Part shown: positions 23,399 through 32,676 of the stretch, piece after piece
Layout: each line of letters begins with the position of its first letter
How positions within the stretch are numbered: position 1 is the stretch's first letter
NCBI GenBank assembly: GCA_025453655.1
Contig: JALOPX010000003.1
Span: forward strand, 1 to 45,727
Direction of reading: 5' to 3'
Length of the DNA: 45,727 bases
From: Candidatus Krumholzibacteriia bacterium
Lineage (GTDB): Bacteria > Krumholzibacteriota > Krumholzibacteriia > Krumholzibacteriales > Krumholzibacteriaceae
Made by a program: the position numbers and the translations under genes
The notes under the pieces: generated by a model
What the model saw: only the letters and a program-made list of their open reading frames with translations
What the model was told of the DNA's origin: nothing
The model's database searches: none

Positions 23399-24508
23399 AT
23401 GAAGGTCGTCGCTCTGAACTGGAGGGACATGCGGCACCCCGAGGCGGGAGGCGCGGAGGTCCATATTCACGAGATTCTCTCGCACCTCGTGCGGTGGGGC
23501 CACGAAGCGACCGAGATCACCTCGGGATTCCCCGGGTGCTCGAGGGAGGACGAGATCGACGGCGTCAGCATCGTCAGGGGCGGCCGCTGGTTCAACGCGA
23601 ATTTCGTCCTTCCGGCGATCGCGCGAAGATACATGAAGAAGCACCCGTGCGACGTCGTCCTCGAGGACATCAACAAGCTGCCCTTTTTCATGCCCCTCTA
23701 CACGAAGGTCCCCGTCGTCGGCGTGATCCCCCATCTTTTCGGCACGACGGTGTTCAGGGAGGCCGGATGGCTGACCGGCGCGTACGTGCTGTTCATGGAA
23801 AGGTTCATCCCGTCCGTCTTCAGGAGGAACAGGTTCATCGCGATAAGCCCGAGCACCGCGGACGACCTGGTTTCGCGCGGAATCGGAAGGGATCGCGTGG
23901 ACGTCGTCCTCTGCGGGCTCGACCATTCCACATACAGGGATCTCGGGCTCGAGAGGTTCGAAAGGCCGACGATCGTTCACCTGGGCAGGTTGAGAAAATA
24001 CAAGAGCGTGGAGATCGCCATGCGGGCGATGAAGGTCGTGAGGAAAAGGATCCCGGACGCAAGGCTGGCGATCATCGGGGACGGGCCCTTCAGGCCCGCG
24101 CTCGAGGAGGAGGCGGCGCGCCTCGAATCGGGGGATTCGATCGAATTCCTGGGGCACATGAAGGCTCCGGAGCTGGTCCGGTACCTGAACAGGGCGCACC
24201 TTCTTTTCAACCCGAGCCCCAAGGAGGGGTGGGGGCTTACCGTCGTCGAGGCGAACGCCTGCGGCGTGCCGGTGGTCGCGAGCGATCGCCCGGGGCTGAG
24301 GGATTCGGTTATCGCGGGAAGCACCGGTTTCCTGGTGCCGTACGGTGACGCGACGGCCTTCGGGGAGAAGGCGGCCGACATACTGGGCGACGCGGAATTA
24401 TGGCGTCGGATGAGCGGGAATTCCCTCGAGAGGGTGAAGGAACTCACCTGGGAACGCTGCGCAAGGGAGACGGAGAGGATACTCCTTGAGGCAGTGAGCA
24501 GGCGGTAG
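23399..24508 (+). CDS. Glycosyltransferase family 4
   Basis: 369-residue GT-B retaining glycosyltransferase. N-terminal half: VVALNWRDMRHPEAGGAEVH with the glycine-rich acceptor loop; C-terminal half: PTIVHLGRLRKYKSVEIAM, ARLAIIGDGPFR, and the donor-binding PSPKEGWGLTVVEANACG with the family's two glutamates spaced by seven, followed by PVVASDRPGLRDSV. Transfers a sugar from a nucleotide donor, possibly GDP-mannose, to a lipid-linked glycan at the inner face of the membrane; the substrate is inferred. ATG follows GGAAAAGAGG. In frame the reading continues upstream without conservation into the methyltransferase gene, so the ATG is preferred. Confidence 0.9.
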   Translation: MKVVALNWRDMRHPEAGGAEVHIHEILSHLVRWGHEATEITSGFPGCSREDEIDGVSIVRGGRWFNANFVLPAIARRYMKKHPCDVVLEDINKLPFFMPLYTKVPVVGVIPHLFGTTVFREAGWLTGAYVLFMERFIPSVFRRNRFIAISPSTADDLVSRGIGRDRVDVVLCGLDHSTYRDLGLERFERPTIVHLGRLRKYKSVEIAMRAMKVVRKRIPDARLAIIGDGPFRPALEEEAARLESGDSIEFLGHMKAPELVRYLNRAHLLFNPSPKEGWGLTVVEANACGVPVVASDRPGLRDSVIAGSTGFLVPYGDATAFGEKAADILGDAELWRRMSGNSLERVKELTWERCARETERILLEAVSRR

Positions 24509-24524
24509 TCGCCCTGGAGGAGAT

Positions 24525-25523
24525 TTGCGGATAAAAAACCTTTTGATGAGGATGCTGAAGCCGGCGGTCAGCCTCGGCCTGATCGCCGTCCTCCTGCACA
24601 GGATAACGCCGGAAAGGCTGGCCCCCCATCTTCGGGGGATGGACCCCGCGCTCATGGCGGCGGCGGTGGCGGTCTTTTTCGTCAGTTCCCTCTTCGGGTC
24701 GCTGCAGTGGCACATCCTCCTCAGGGCGGGCGGGGTCGACCTTCCCTTCATGCGGACTTACAAACTCTATTTCATGGGGCTTTTTTTCAACAATTTTCTG
24801 CCGGCCAACGTCGGCGGCGACGCGTACAAGATATTCGACGTCGTGAGGGGAGGGAACGATCCCCACAAGGTTCTCGCGATAACCCTCCTCGACAGGGTGT
24901 TCGGGATAGCGGGCCTATGCCTCATAGCGGCCGCGGCGTCTTTCGCCCTCCTTCCAGGAGGGAGCGTCAGGAACGACGCCCTTTACGCCGCCCTTTTCGT
25001 CTCGATAGTCTCCGGGGTCCTGCTCGTCGCCTTCAACCGGCGCGTATCGAGGGCGGTAAGGAGGCTGTCGGGGCGGGTGCGGTTCTGGAGGCTCGGCGAA
25101 CGGATGGAGATGGTGCTCGGTCACATGGGAAGCCTGCGGAAATTCAGGCTCCTCTTCGCGAAGATCGCGGTCATTACGCTGATCGTGCAGTCCCTGAGGA
25201 TCGTCACCCACATCATCGTCGGCATGGCCCTCGGGATCGCCATGACGAAATTGAATTACCTGCAGTTTTTTGTCTTCGTTCCGCTGCTGGGATTGGTTAT
25301 GATACTGCCGATCTCGATCAACGGCCTGGGAGTCAGGGAGAGCGCGGGGACGGATCTTTTTACCGGGGTCGGGATGGGGGAGGAGCAGGCCGTTCTGATG
25401 ATATTCATGACGTACGTGGTCCAGGTCGCCGTGAGCCTGCTCGGGGGCCTGTATTTCCTTACGGGCAGGAGGCCGGGCGGCTCCCGGAGAGCGCCGGCGG
25501 CGCGGGAAGGTGGACGGGATTAA
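24525..25523 (+). CDS. UPF0104/lysylphosphatidylglycerol-synthase-type membrane protein
   Basis: 332 residues with about eight hydrophobic helices and no soluble domain. Family features: SSLFGSLQWHILLRAGG, FFNNFLPANVGGDAYKIF, ITLLDRVFGIAGL, and the late segment ILPISINGLGVRESAG. This family matches the membrane part of MprF; stand-alone members often sit beside glycosyltransferases and are thought to move or modify lipids, but the activity here is unknown. TTG start with GGAGGAG upstream. The neighbourhood suggests a job in glycolipid or glycan transport. Confidence 0.85.
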   Translation: MRIKNLLMRMLKPAVSLGLIAVLLHRITPERLAPHLRGMDPALMAAAVAVFFVSSLFGSLQWHILLRAGGVDLPFMRTYKLYFMGLFFNNFLPANVGGDAYKIFDVVRGGNDPHKVLAITLLDRVFGIAGLCLIAAAASFALLPGGSVRNDALYAALFVSIVSGVLLVAFNRRVSRAVRRLSGRVRFWRLGERMEMVLGHMGSLRKFRLLFAKIAVITLIVQSLRIVTHIIVGMALGIAMTKLNYLQFFVFVPLLGLVMILPISINGLGVRESAGTDLFTGVGMGEEQAVLMIFMTYVVQVAVSLLGGLYFLTGRRPGGSRRAPAAREGGRD

Positions 25524-25561
25524 ATGTCTTCAATGCACAACCGGATTGAAAGGGCGATGAA

Positions 25562-28117
25562 ATGAGCGGTAAAAACCTTTCGCGGGCGCTTGCGGCCGGC
25601 GTATTACTCGTGAGCCTGGCGGTCTACCTGATGACGATGGCCGTCACCGTCTCCTTCTGGGATTCCGGGGAGTTCGTTGCCACATCCTATATCCTCGGCA
25701 TACCGCATTCTCCCGGCACGCCGCTGTACGTCCTCGTGGGAAGGGTCTTCTGCCTTCTTCCCCTGGCGATGTCCGCCGCGCAGAAGGTAAACCTCCTGTC
25801 GACGGTCTCGGCGGCCTTCGGAGTGCTGATGGCTTATCTCGCCATGGCCATGGTCGTCCGTTTCATGTTCGGAAGGCCGAAGAACGCCATCGAGAAATTC
25901 GCCCATTACGCCGGCCCCCTGGCCGGCTCCTTCTTCCTGATGTTCAGCGACACCTACTGGACCAACGCGTCCGAAGCGGAAGTGTACGCCCTCAGCACCT
26001 TCGTCATGGGGGTCTGCACCGTTCTCGCGCTTAGATGGCTCGAGCGGAACGGGGCCGCGAGCGGCCCGGCGGGGGCGGAGGCGAACGCCGCGGGATCCGC
26101 GAGGACGGCGGCCGCGGAGGATTTGGAAACGCGCAGGCATTCAAACAATCTCATCCTTCTCATAGTGTACCTTCTTTCGCTGGGCATAGGGTTCCACCTC
26201 GGGACCGTCATGGTCTACGGGGGGATCTTCCTGATGCTTCTCATGGTCAGGGAAAAGGTTTTCAGCAACACGGAGCTTCTGGTTTTCACCTTCGGTTTCG
26301 CCGTGGTCGTCGCCGACATGACGCTGCACAAGCAGTCGGGGCTTACACTGGCGCTTCTCGGAGTCTTCGCGCTTCTCCTGATCTGGACCGCGATGTCGAA
26401 GGGCAGATTCGCCCTCTGCGCGTCGGCCCTGTTCGTGCTCGGCATATCGGTCCACTTGTTTCTGCTGATAAGGTCCCATATGAATCCCAGGCTCGACATG
26501 GTCGATCCCGAGAGCTGGAGGGCCCTCTACGCGCACCTGAGGCGCGAGCAGTACCCGCCGATCAACGTGATGGTGAGGAAGGCGCCGATCGCCTTCCAGT
26601 TCGAGCAGTTCTGGAGGTATTACCAGGCGCAGTTCCGCATGTTCGGCGACGCCGGCGTCGGGGTCTTCAACGCCGGCAGGGCCGCGGTGGTCATACCGAC
26701 GATGCTGGGCCTTTACGGAATCTATTCCAATTACATTCGCGAACGCAGGAGCTGGGTGATGAACTTCACCAACCTAGCCGTCAACACCTTCGGCATGATC
26801 CTGCTTCTCAACTTCAGCGACCATGAGCCGCGCGAACGGGATTATTTCTACGGCCCCGGGTTCTATTTCTTCACGCTGTTCATCGGGATCGGCGCGAGCT
26901 CCTTCCTCATGATGCTTTATCAGCGCGGCAGGGAGACCGGAAGGGACCTGAAACGCTGGGTCGTCCCGGCCGGGGCGGCCATCCTGGCCTGCTCGATCCT
27001 CCCTGCGCGGCAGGGCTGGTTCACGCACGACAGGTCCGACAATTACCTGGCGCGCGACTACGCGTACAACATGCTGGCGAGCCTCGAGCCGGACGCGATA
27101 CTCATCACGAACGGCGACAACGACACATACCCGATGTGGTACATACAGAACGTCGAAGGGTACCGCCCCGACGTGCAGGTGGTGAACAGGATGCTTCTGA
27201 ACACCACGTGGTACGTCAAGCAGATCAGGGACCAGGATCCCCCCGTCCCGATGGACCTCACCGACCAGGAGATCGAGAGGCTTCGCCCGGTGAGGAATCC
27301 AAAGGACGGCAGCATCATCTGGATGTACACGAGGGTCCTCGACCAGATAGTCCGGACGACCAACTGGAAAAGGCCGATATATTTCGGCGTCACCGTACCT
27401 CCGGAGGTCTGGCAGATATATTCGGAGCACCTCGAGATGCAGGGGATGGTAAGGCGCCTCGTCACGGAAAAAGGGAAATACATGGTGAACGATTTTCTGA
27501 TGGCCCGCAATCTCTCGCAAATCTTCCGGTGGAAGGGGATCCTGACCGACGGGAGACTGCACGACGGATCGCTTTACAAGTCGCCCGACGTGGTGACGAT
27601 GTACCAGAACTATTCGGTCGCCGCCATGCAGCTTTCGCTGAACAGCGGCTATCGCAAGGATTACGGCGAGGCGATACGCTGGGGCGAGCTCGCCTACGAG
27701 ATCAGCCCCGATTTCAAGTGGGGCAGGAAGGAACTGGGCGTTTTCTACATTCACGACGGGCGCATGAAGGAGGCGCTCGCCCATTTCCAGAAGAGCATCC
27801 CCGTCGATCCGGGCAACTGCGATCTGTATATCGGCGTCGCCGGTGCGTACGAGAGCATGAACGATCCCGAGTCCGCCCTCAGGGCGCTCGAGGAGGCCGC
27901 GGCGGCCGTTCCCGATTGCAGGGACGTCTTCACGAACGGATTCCAGATCGCGGGCAATCTCGGAAGGATGGACAAGGCGAAGGGTTTCATCAGGCTGTGG
28001 GTGGAGAAGCATCCGGCGGACAGGGAGATGGCCGCTCTCTACGCCGATATAGACCGCGTTCTGATGGAGCAGTTCGGCGCAGGCGCGCCCGCCGACTCCG
28101 CGAACGCGCCGAGGTGA
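25562..28117 (+). CDS. DUF2723 membrane protein with C-terminal TPRs (first copy)
   Basis: 851 residues. The N-terminal DUF2723 region (MAVTVSFWDSGEF, YILGIPHSPGTPLYVLVGR, TYWTNASEAEVYALS) is a GT-C-like membrane domain; the Asp-Ser-Gly-Glu part of the first loop is where GT-C enzymes keep their catalytic acid. About ten to twelve helices follow. Residues about 500-680 are soluble (ITNGDNDTYPMWYIQNVEGY), and TPR-like pairs close the protein (GVFYIHDGRMKEALAHFQ, AYESMNDPESALRALEEA). Relatives are annotated as predicted glycosyltransferases or O-mannosyltransferase-like; none of that is shown here. It is one of two tandem paralogues. ATG start with AAAGGG upstream. Confidence 0.88.
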   Translation: MSGKNLSRALAAGVLLVSLAVYLMTMAVTVSFWDSGEFVATSYILGIPHSPGTPLYVLVGRVFCLLPLAMSAAQKVNLLSTVSAAFGVLMAYLAMAMVVRFMFGRPKNAIEKFAHYAGPLAGSFFLMFSDTYWTNASEAEVYALSTFVMGVCTVLALRWLERNGAASGPAGAEANAAGSARTAAAEDLETRRHSNNLILLIVYLLSLGIGFHLGTVMVYGGIFLMLLMVREKVFSNTELLVFTFGFAVVVADMTLHKQSGLTLALLGVFALLLIWTAMSKGRFALCASALFVLGISVHLFLLIRSHMNPRLDMVDPESWRALYAHLRREQYPPINVMVRKAPIAFQFEQFWRYYQAQFRMFGDAGVGVFNAGRAAVVIPTMLGLYGIYSNYIRERRSWVMNFTNLAVNTFGMILLLNFSDHEPRERDYFYGPGFYFFTLFIGIGASSFLMMLYQRGRETGRDLKRWVVPAGAAILACSILPARQGWFTHDRSDNYLARDYAYNMLASLEPDAILITNGDNDTYPMWYIQNVEGYRPDVQVVNRMLLNTTWYVKQIRDQDPPVPMDLTDQEIERLRPVRNPKDGSIIWMYTRVLDQIVRTTNWKRPIYFGVTVPPEVWQIYSEHLEMQGMVRRLVTEKGKYMVNDFLMARNLSQIFRWKGILTDGRLHDGSLYKSPDVVTMYQNYSVAAMQLSLNSGYRKDYGEAIRWGELAYEISPDFKWGRKELGVFYIHDGRMKEALAHFQKSIPVDPGNCDLYIGVAGAYESMNDPESALRALEEAAAAVPDCRDVFTNGFQIAGNLGRMDKAKGFIRLWVEKHPADREMAALYADIDRVLMEQFGAGAPADSANAPR

Positions 28118-28135
28118 CCATTTTCGATCGGAGCT

Positions 28136-28165
28136 GCCGGGCGGCGTAATCCCGCTTCGCCCGGC
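28136..28165 (+). repeat. Intercistronic stem-loop between the two DUF2723 genes
   Basis: GCCGGGCG (28136-28143) pairs perfectly with CGCCCGGC (28158-28165), with a 14-nt loop. There is no T-run downstream, so it is not a usual terminator. It may balance expression of the two paralogues by protecting mRNA ends. The other part of the 74-nt gap holds only the ribosome site of the second gene. Confidence 0.5.
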
Positions 28166-28191
28166 GAAAGGAACCTGAAAGGCAAGGATCG

Positions 28192-30753
28192 ATGTCCGAG
28201 AAGATTCTCCACGGGTGTTCGGCCCTGTCAGTCTTCGCCGCGAGCCTCGTCGTCTACTTCATGACGATGGCCGCGACCGTCTCGTTCTGGGACAGCGGGG
28301 AATTCATAGCCTCCTCGTACATCCTCGGCATACCCCATTCCCCCGGGACCCCCCTCTATGTCCTGGTGGGGAGGGTCTTCTGCATGCTGCCTCTCGCGCT
28401 GTCGGCCGCGCAGAAGGTGAACCTGCTGTCGGCCGTTTCGGCGGCTCTCGGGGTCCTGATGGCCTATCTTGTCATGGTTCGCGTTGTGAGGATGATGTAC
28501 GGCAGGGCCTCGACAGCCCCGGGGCTCGCGGCCCGGTACGCGGGCCCGGTCGCCGGCGCCTTCTTCCTCGCCTTCAGCTCCACCTACTGGACCAACGCCT
28601 CGGAAGCGGAGGTCTACGCGCTTAGCGCCTTTCTCATGGGCCTCTGCACACTGCTCGCTCTGATGTGGCTCGAAGAGACCGCGGGAGAATCGGGCGCCGC
28701 GGGGAAGGCGGGGGGCGGCGGAGCGCCCGCCGGCGGGATCGCCCTCGGCCCGGCGCCGAAGGGTTCCGCGGCCCGTTCAGGGAGCCTCGTGCTGCTCATA
28801 ATATACCTCCTGTCGCTCGGGATAGGTTTCCACCTCGGGACTATCCTCGTCTACGGCGGGATATTCATAATGATACTGATGGTCAGGGAGAAGTCGTTCG
28901 GCAACGCCGAGCTCATCGTCTTCACCTTCGGATTCGCGGTGCTTCTCGCCGACATGACGATGCACAGGAATTCCGGTTTGACGATCGCCGGGCTGCTCGT
29001 CTTCGCGGCTCTCGTCGCCTGGGCGACGATGAAGAGGGGAAGATTCGCGCTTTTAGCCACGGCGCTTTTCATCCTCGGCATATCGGTGCATCTCTACCTC
29101 TACATCAGGTCGTCCCTCAACCCGGCCATCGACGAGGTCGATCCGGAGACATGGCGGGCCCTCTACGCGCACCTCAGGCGCGAACAGTATCCGCCGATCA
29201 ACGTGATGGAGAGAAAGGCGGCCCTGCTGTTCCAGATAAGGCACTTCGCCGGATATTTCCAGGAGCAGTTCAGGCTGTTCGCCGGGGCGAGGGCGGGGCG
29301 GTTCGACCTTGGATCGTTTTCCGCCGTCATCCCGCTTGCGCTCGGTCTTTACGGGATCGCCGCGAATTACATGAGGGAAAAAAGGACATGGGTGCTCAAT
29401 TTCACGAGCCTCGCCCTCAATTCCGCGGGGCTCATCATTTTCCTTAATTTCAGCGCGGAAGAGGTCAGGGAGAGGGATTATTTCTACGGCGGGGCGTTCT
29501 ATTTCTTCTCCATATTCATCGGGATCGGCGCCACTTCGCTGATGATGCTCATCATCAGGCAGGCGAAGGAGAAGGGGCGGGACCTGATGCGCGCCGCTGC
29601 CCCGGCCGCGATATTCATCGTCGTCTGCTCGACGGTCCCCGCCTGGTCCAACTGGAGGACCCACGACAGGTCCGCCGATTTCATCCCTCGCGACTACGCG
29701 TGGAACATCCTGTCCGGCCTGGAGCCGGACGCCATACTCTTCACGAACGGCGACAACGACACCTTCCCGCTGTGGTACATCCAGTACGTGGAAGGGTACA
29801 GGACCGACGTCAGGGTCGCAAATCTGAGCCTGCTCAACACGGCGTGGTACATAAAGCAGGTGCGCGACGAACACCCTGCGGCCCCGCTCGACCTGACGGA
29901 CGGGGAAATCGACGAGCTGAGGCCGGTCAGGGTGAAGGACGGCATCCTCTGGACGAGGGACCTCGCGGTCAACCGGATTATCAAGGCGGCGGACTGGAAA
30001 CGGCCGATCTACTTCGCCGTCACCGTTCCGGTCGACGTCTGGGACCGCTATTCCGAGAACCTCGAGATGCAGGGGATGGTCAGGAAGCTCGTTCCCCAAA
30101 AGGGAAAGTACATGGTCAACGATTACATGACCGCGAGAAACCTCGAGCGCGTATTCCTGTTCCGCGGCGTCATGACGCCGGACTGGAAACGGGACGATTC
30201 GGTCTACAAATCGAGGGAAGTGCGCGACATGTTCGTGAATTTCTCCATTGCGGCATTTCAGCTCGCTCAGAGGGAATCCCAGATGGACAATCACGCGGCG
30301 GCGGTGAAATGGGCGGAACGTTCCTTCGAATTCAGCCCGGGGTTCGAATGGCCCAGGAAATATCTCGGATTCTACTATCTCAAGAACAGGCAGTACGACG
30401 AGGCCATAGCTCACTACCGGGGGCAGCTCGCGATCGAGCCCGGAAGCGGCGGTTTCTGGGTGGGGCTCGCGGCGGTTTACGAAACCCTCGGCGATCCCGG
30501 GAAGGCCCTGGACGTTCTCCTCGAGGGAGCCGGGAAGGCCCCCGGCGAGAGGGACATCTTCGGGCACGCTTTCCGCGTGGCGGCGGGGATGGGCAGGAGG
30601 GAGGATGCGAGGGGTATAGTGAGGAAATGGCTCGACCTTCATCCCGGCGACGAGGAATTCACGGCGATCGAAAGGGATTTCGACCGGATACTTGCCGAGG
30701 AATTCGGCGCGGCGGAGTTTTCCGACAGCGCCGGCGGAAAGGAACAGCAGTGA
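28192..30753 (+). CDS. DUF2723 membrane protein with C-terminal TPRs (second copy)
   Basis: 853 residues, clearly a paralogue of the gene before it over the whole length; long runs are identical, for example SYILGIPHSPGTPLYVLVGR, TYWTNASEAEVYALS and LGIGFHLGT. Same plan: membrane GT-C-like part, soluble segment with FTNGDNDTFPLWYIQYVEGY, then TPR-like repeats (YYLKNRQYDEAIAHYRG). A Gly/Ala-rich cytoplasmic loop at about 160-185 is the main variable region. Tandem duplication followed by divergence suggests different acceptors or a heterodimer. ATG start; the last bases overlap the epimerase gene (GTGA). Confidence 0.88.
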   Translation: MSEKILHGCSALSVFAASLVVYFMTMAATVSFWDSGEFIASSYILGIPHSPGTPLYVLVGRVFCMLPLALSAAQKVNLLSAVSAALGVLMAYLVMVRVVRMMYGRASTAPGLAARYAGPVAGAFFLAFSSTYWTNASEAEVYALSAFLMGLCTLLALMWLEETAGESGAAGKAGGGGAPAGGIALGPAPKGSAARSGSLVLLIIYLLSLGIGFHLGTILVYGGIFIMILMVREKSFGNAELIVFTFGFAVLLADMTMHRNSGLTIAGLLVFAALVAWATMKRGRFALLATALFILGISVHLYLYIRSSLNPAIDEVDPETWRALYAHLRREQYPPINVMERKAALLFQIRHFAGYFQEQFRLFAGARAGRFDLGSFSAVIPLALGLYGIAANYMREKRTWVLNFTSLALNSAGLIIFLNFSAEEVRERDYFYGGAFYFFSIFIGIGATSLMMLIIRQAKEKGRDLMRAAAPAAIFIVVCSTVPAWSNWRTHDRSADFIPRDYAWNILSGLEPDAILFTNGDNDTFPLWYIQYVEGYRTDVRVANLSLLNTAWYIKQVRDEHPAAPLDLTDGEIDELRPVRVKDGILWTRDLAVNRIIKAADWKRPIYFAVTVPVDVWDRYSENLEMQGMVRKLVPQKGKYMVNDYMTARNLERVFLFRGVMTPDWKRDDSVYKSREVRDMFVNFSIAAFQLAQRESQMDNHAAAVKWAERSFEFSPGFEWPRKYLGFYYLKNRQYDEAIAHYRGQLAIEPGSGGFWVGLAAVYETLGDPGKALDVLLEGAGKAPGERDIFGHAFRVAAGMGRREDARGIVRKWLDLHPGDEEFTAIERDFDRILAEEFGAAEFSDSAGGKEQQ

Positions 30754-31712
30754 GCGAAAGGGTCATAGTGACCGGCGCGGCGGGATTCATCGGATCCCAC
30801 CTCGCCGACAGGCTCCTCGACGACGGCTGCCTGGTGACGGGCATAGATTGTTTCACCGACTATTACGACCCGGCGAGGAAGCGCCTGCATCTTTCGAAGG
30901 CCATGAAAAGAGCGAATTTCACGCTGATCGAGGAGGACCTCAACAGGGCCGACCTCGCCCCGATATTCGACGGGGCCGGAACGGTCTTCCACCTCGCGGC
31001 GCAGGCGGGCGTGCGCAGGAGCTGGGGGAGCGAATTCAACCATTACGTCGATTGCAACGTGCTGGCGACGCAGAAGGTGCTCGAAGCGCTGCGGAAGGCG
31101 CCGGGCGCGAAGCTCGTCTACTCGAGCTCCAGTTCCGTGTACGGCGAGACCCGCGATCTTCCGATGCGCGAGGACCACAGGCTGCGCCCCGTCTCCCCGT
31201 ACGGGGCGACGAAACTCTCGGGCGAGGACCTCTGCGAACTTTATCGCCACAACTTCGGGATCGATTACGCCGCTCTCCGGTATTTCACCGTCTACGGCCC
31301 GCGCCAGCGCCCGGACATGGCGTTCAGCCTCTTCATCCTGGCGGCGATCCAGGGCAGGCCCATCGAGGTGTACGGCGACGGCAGGCAGACGAGGGATTTC
31401 ACCTTCGTCTCCGACGCCGTCGAGGCTAACATCCTCGCGTCCCGCTATCGCGGCGGAGAGACCGTGTTCAACATAGGCGGGGGCAGCAGGGCCTCGGTGC
31501 TCGACGTGCTCGGCGTGATCGAACGCGGGACGGGGAAGGGGCTCGACGTGAGATTCACCGCCCGCGCGAGCGGAGACGTCACTGACACGTGGGCCGATAC
31601 GTCGCGGGCCGCAGCGGAACTCGGTTTTTCCCCGTCGACCGGGCTGGAAGAGGGTCTCGCGAAGGAAATCGAATGGTACGGGGAATACCTGGGCACGGTT
31701 TCGGGGAGGTAG
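30750..31712 (+). CDS. NAD-dependent nucleotide-sugar epimerase (UDP-glucuronate/galactose 4-epimerase type)
   Basis: 320 residues, extended short-chain dehydrogenase. NAD-binding VTGAAGFIGSHLADRL at the start; GIDCFTDYYDPARKR, which resembles UDP-glucuronate 4-epimerases; VFHLAAQAGVRRSW; the Ser segment YSSSSSVYGE; and the catalytic Tyr151/Lys155 in SPYGATKLSGE; then ALRYFTVYGPRQRPDMAF. It would invert C4 of a nucleotide sugar to supply the cluster. The exact sugar cannot be settled by eye. GTG overlaps the previous stop by 4 nt. Confidence 0.88.
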   Translation: MSERVIVTGAAGFIGSHLADRLLDDGCLVTGIDCFTDYYDPARKRLHLSKAMKRANFTLIEEDLNRADLAPIFDGAGTVFHLAAQAGVRRSWGSEFNHYVDCNVLATQKVLEALRKAPGAKLVYSSSSSVYGETRDLPMREDHRLRPVSPYGATKLSGEDLCELYRHNFGIDYAALRYFTVYGPRQRPDMAFSLFILAAIQGRPIEVYGDGRQTRDFTFVSDAVEANILASRYRGGETVFNIGGGSRASVLDVLGVIERGTGKGLDVRFTARASGDVTDTWADTSRAAAELGFSPSTGLEEGLAKEIEWYGEYLGTVSGR

Positions 31713-31716
31713 GAGC

Positions 31717-32658
31717 TTGAATAATGCAGGCGGATATTTCGTCTCGGTGGTGATTCCCGTCTTCAACGAGGAGGAGAGCCTTCCCGAGCTGTATTCGAAG
31801 CTCACCGCCATGCTCGAGAGGACGGCGGCGGGGCACGAGCTGATCTTCGTCGACGACGGGTCGACCGACAGGTCGCCGGGAATAGTGCTGTCGCTGCGTG
31901 AGAGGGACAGGCGCGTCAAGCTGATCTCCTTCAACCGCAACTACGGCAAATCGCCCGCCCTCTCGGAGGGATTCAAGGCGGCGAGGGGGGATGTCGTGGT
32001 CACCATCGACGCCGATCTCCAGGACAACCCCGACGAGATCCCCGGGATGATCAGGAAACTCGACGAGGGGTACGACCTGATATCCGGCTGGAAGGCGAGC
32101 CGGAAGGATCCCTTCACGAAGACCTTTCCCTCGAAGGTGTTCAATTTCATATCTTCCATGGTTACGGGGATAAAACTGCACGACATAAACTGCGGCCTGA
32201 AGGTCTACAGGCGGGAGGTCGTCAAAAGGATCAACGTTTACGGCGAGCTGCACCGCGTCATTCCCGTCCTGGCCGGTTGGGAGGGATTCAGGATCGGCGA
32301 GAAGAGCGTGACGCATTCGCACAGAAGGTACGGCAAAAGCAAGTACGGAATGAGCCGTTTCCTCAACGGCATCTTCGACCTCGCCACCGTCATGTTCATC
32401 ACGCGCCGGTCGACCACGCCGATGCACTTTTTCGGGAGGATGGCCTTCGGGTTTCTCGCGATCGGGGGCGCGATCAATCTTTACTTCCTGTTCCAGTGGA
32501 TCGTCGGCAGGGGGCTTCACGTCAGGCCCCTGATGGTCGTGGGCCTCGTGATGATCGTTATCGCGATACAGATATTTTCGATCGGCCTGCTGGCGGAGAT
32601 GTTCTCCGCCGGCAGCGAGAGAACCTTTTCATACCGCGAATACCGCATCGAAGATTAG
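31717..32658 (+). CDS. Family 2 glycosyltransferase with C-terminal membrane helices (GtrB/DPM-like)
   Basis: 313 residues. GT-A core: SVVIPVFNEEESLPELY, LIFVDDGSTDRS, ISFNRNYGKSPALSEG, TIDADLQDNPDEIP (the DxD-type site), and CGLKVYRREVV. Two hydrophobic helices at about 245-265 and 278-300 anchor it. This layout is that of undecaprenyl-phosphate glucose or mannose synthases such as GtrB, which place one sugar on polyprenyl phosphate. A second enzyme of this general type, without the C-terminal helices, lies at 37279. TTG start behind TAGGAG. Confidence 0.9.
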   Translation: MNNAGGYFVSVVIPVFNEEESLPELYSKLTAMLERTAAGHELIFVDDGSTDRSPGIVLSLRERDRRVKLISFNRNYGKSPALSEGFKAARGDVVVTIDADLQDNPDEIPGMIRKLDEGYDLISGWKASRKDPFTKTFPSKVFNFISSMVTGIKLHDINCGLKVYRREVVKRINVYGELHRVIPVLAGWEGFRIGEKSVTHSHRRYGKSKYGMSRFLNGIFDLATVMFITRRSTTPMHFFGRMAFGFLAIGGAINLYFLFQWIVGRGLHVRPLMVVGLVMIVIAIQIFSIGLLAEMFSAGSERTFSYREYRIED

Positions 32659-32676
32659 AAGAACGGGGAGGCGAAA

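Noticed and set aside
29053-30642. Minus-strand frame of about 530 codons across the second DUF2723 gene
   Set aside because: A similar shadow occurs over the first copy at 26774-28012; both reflect the GC-rich third positions of the paralogues.
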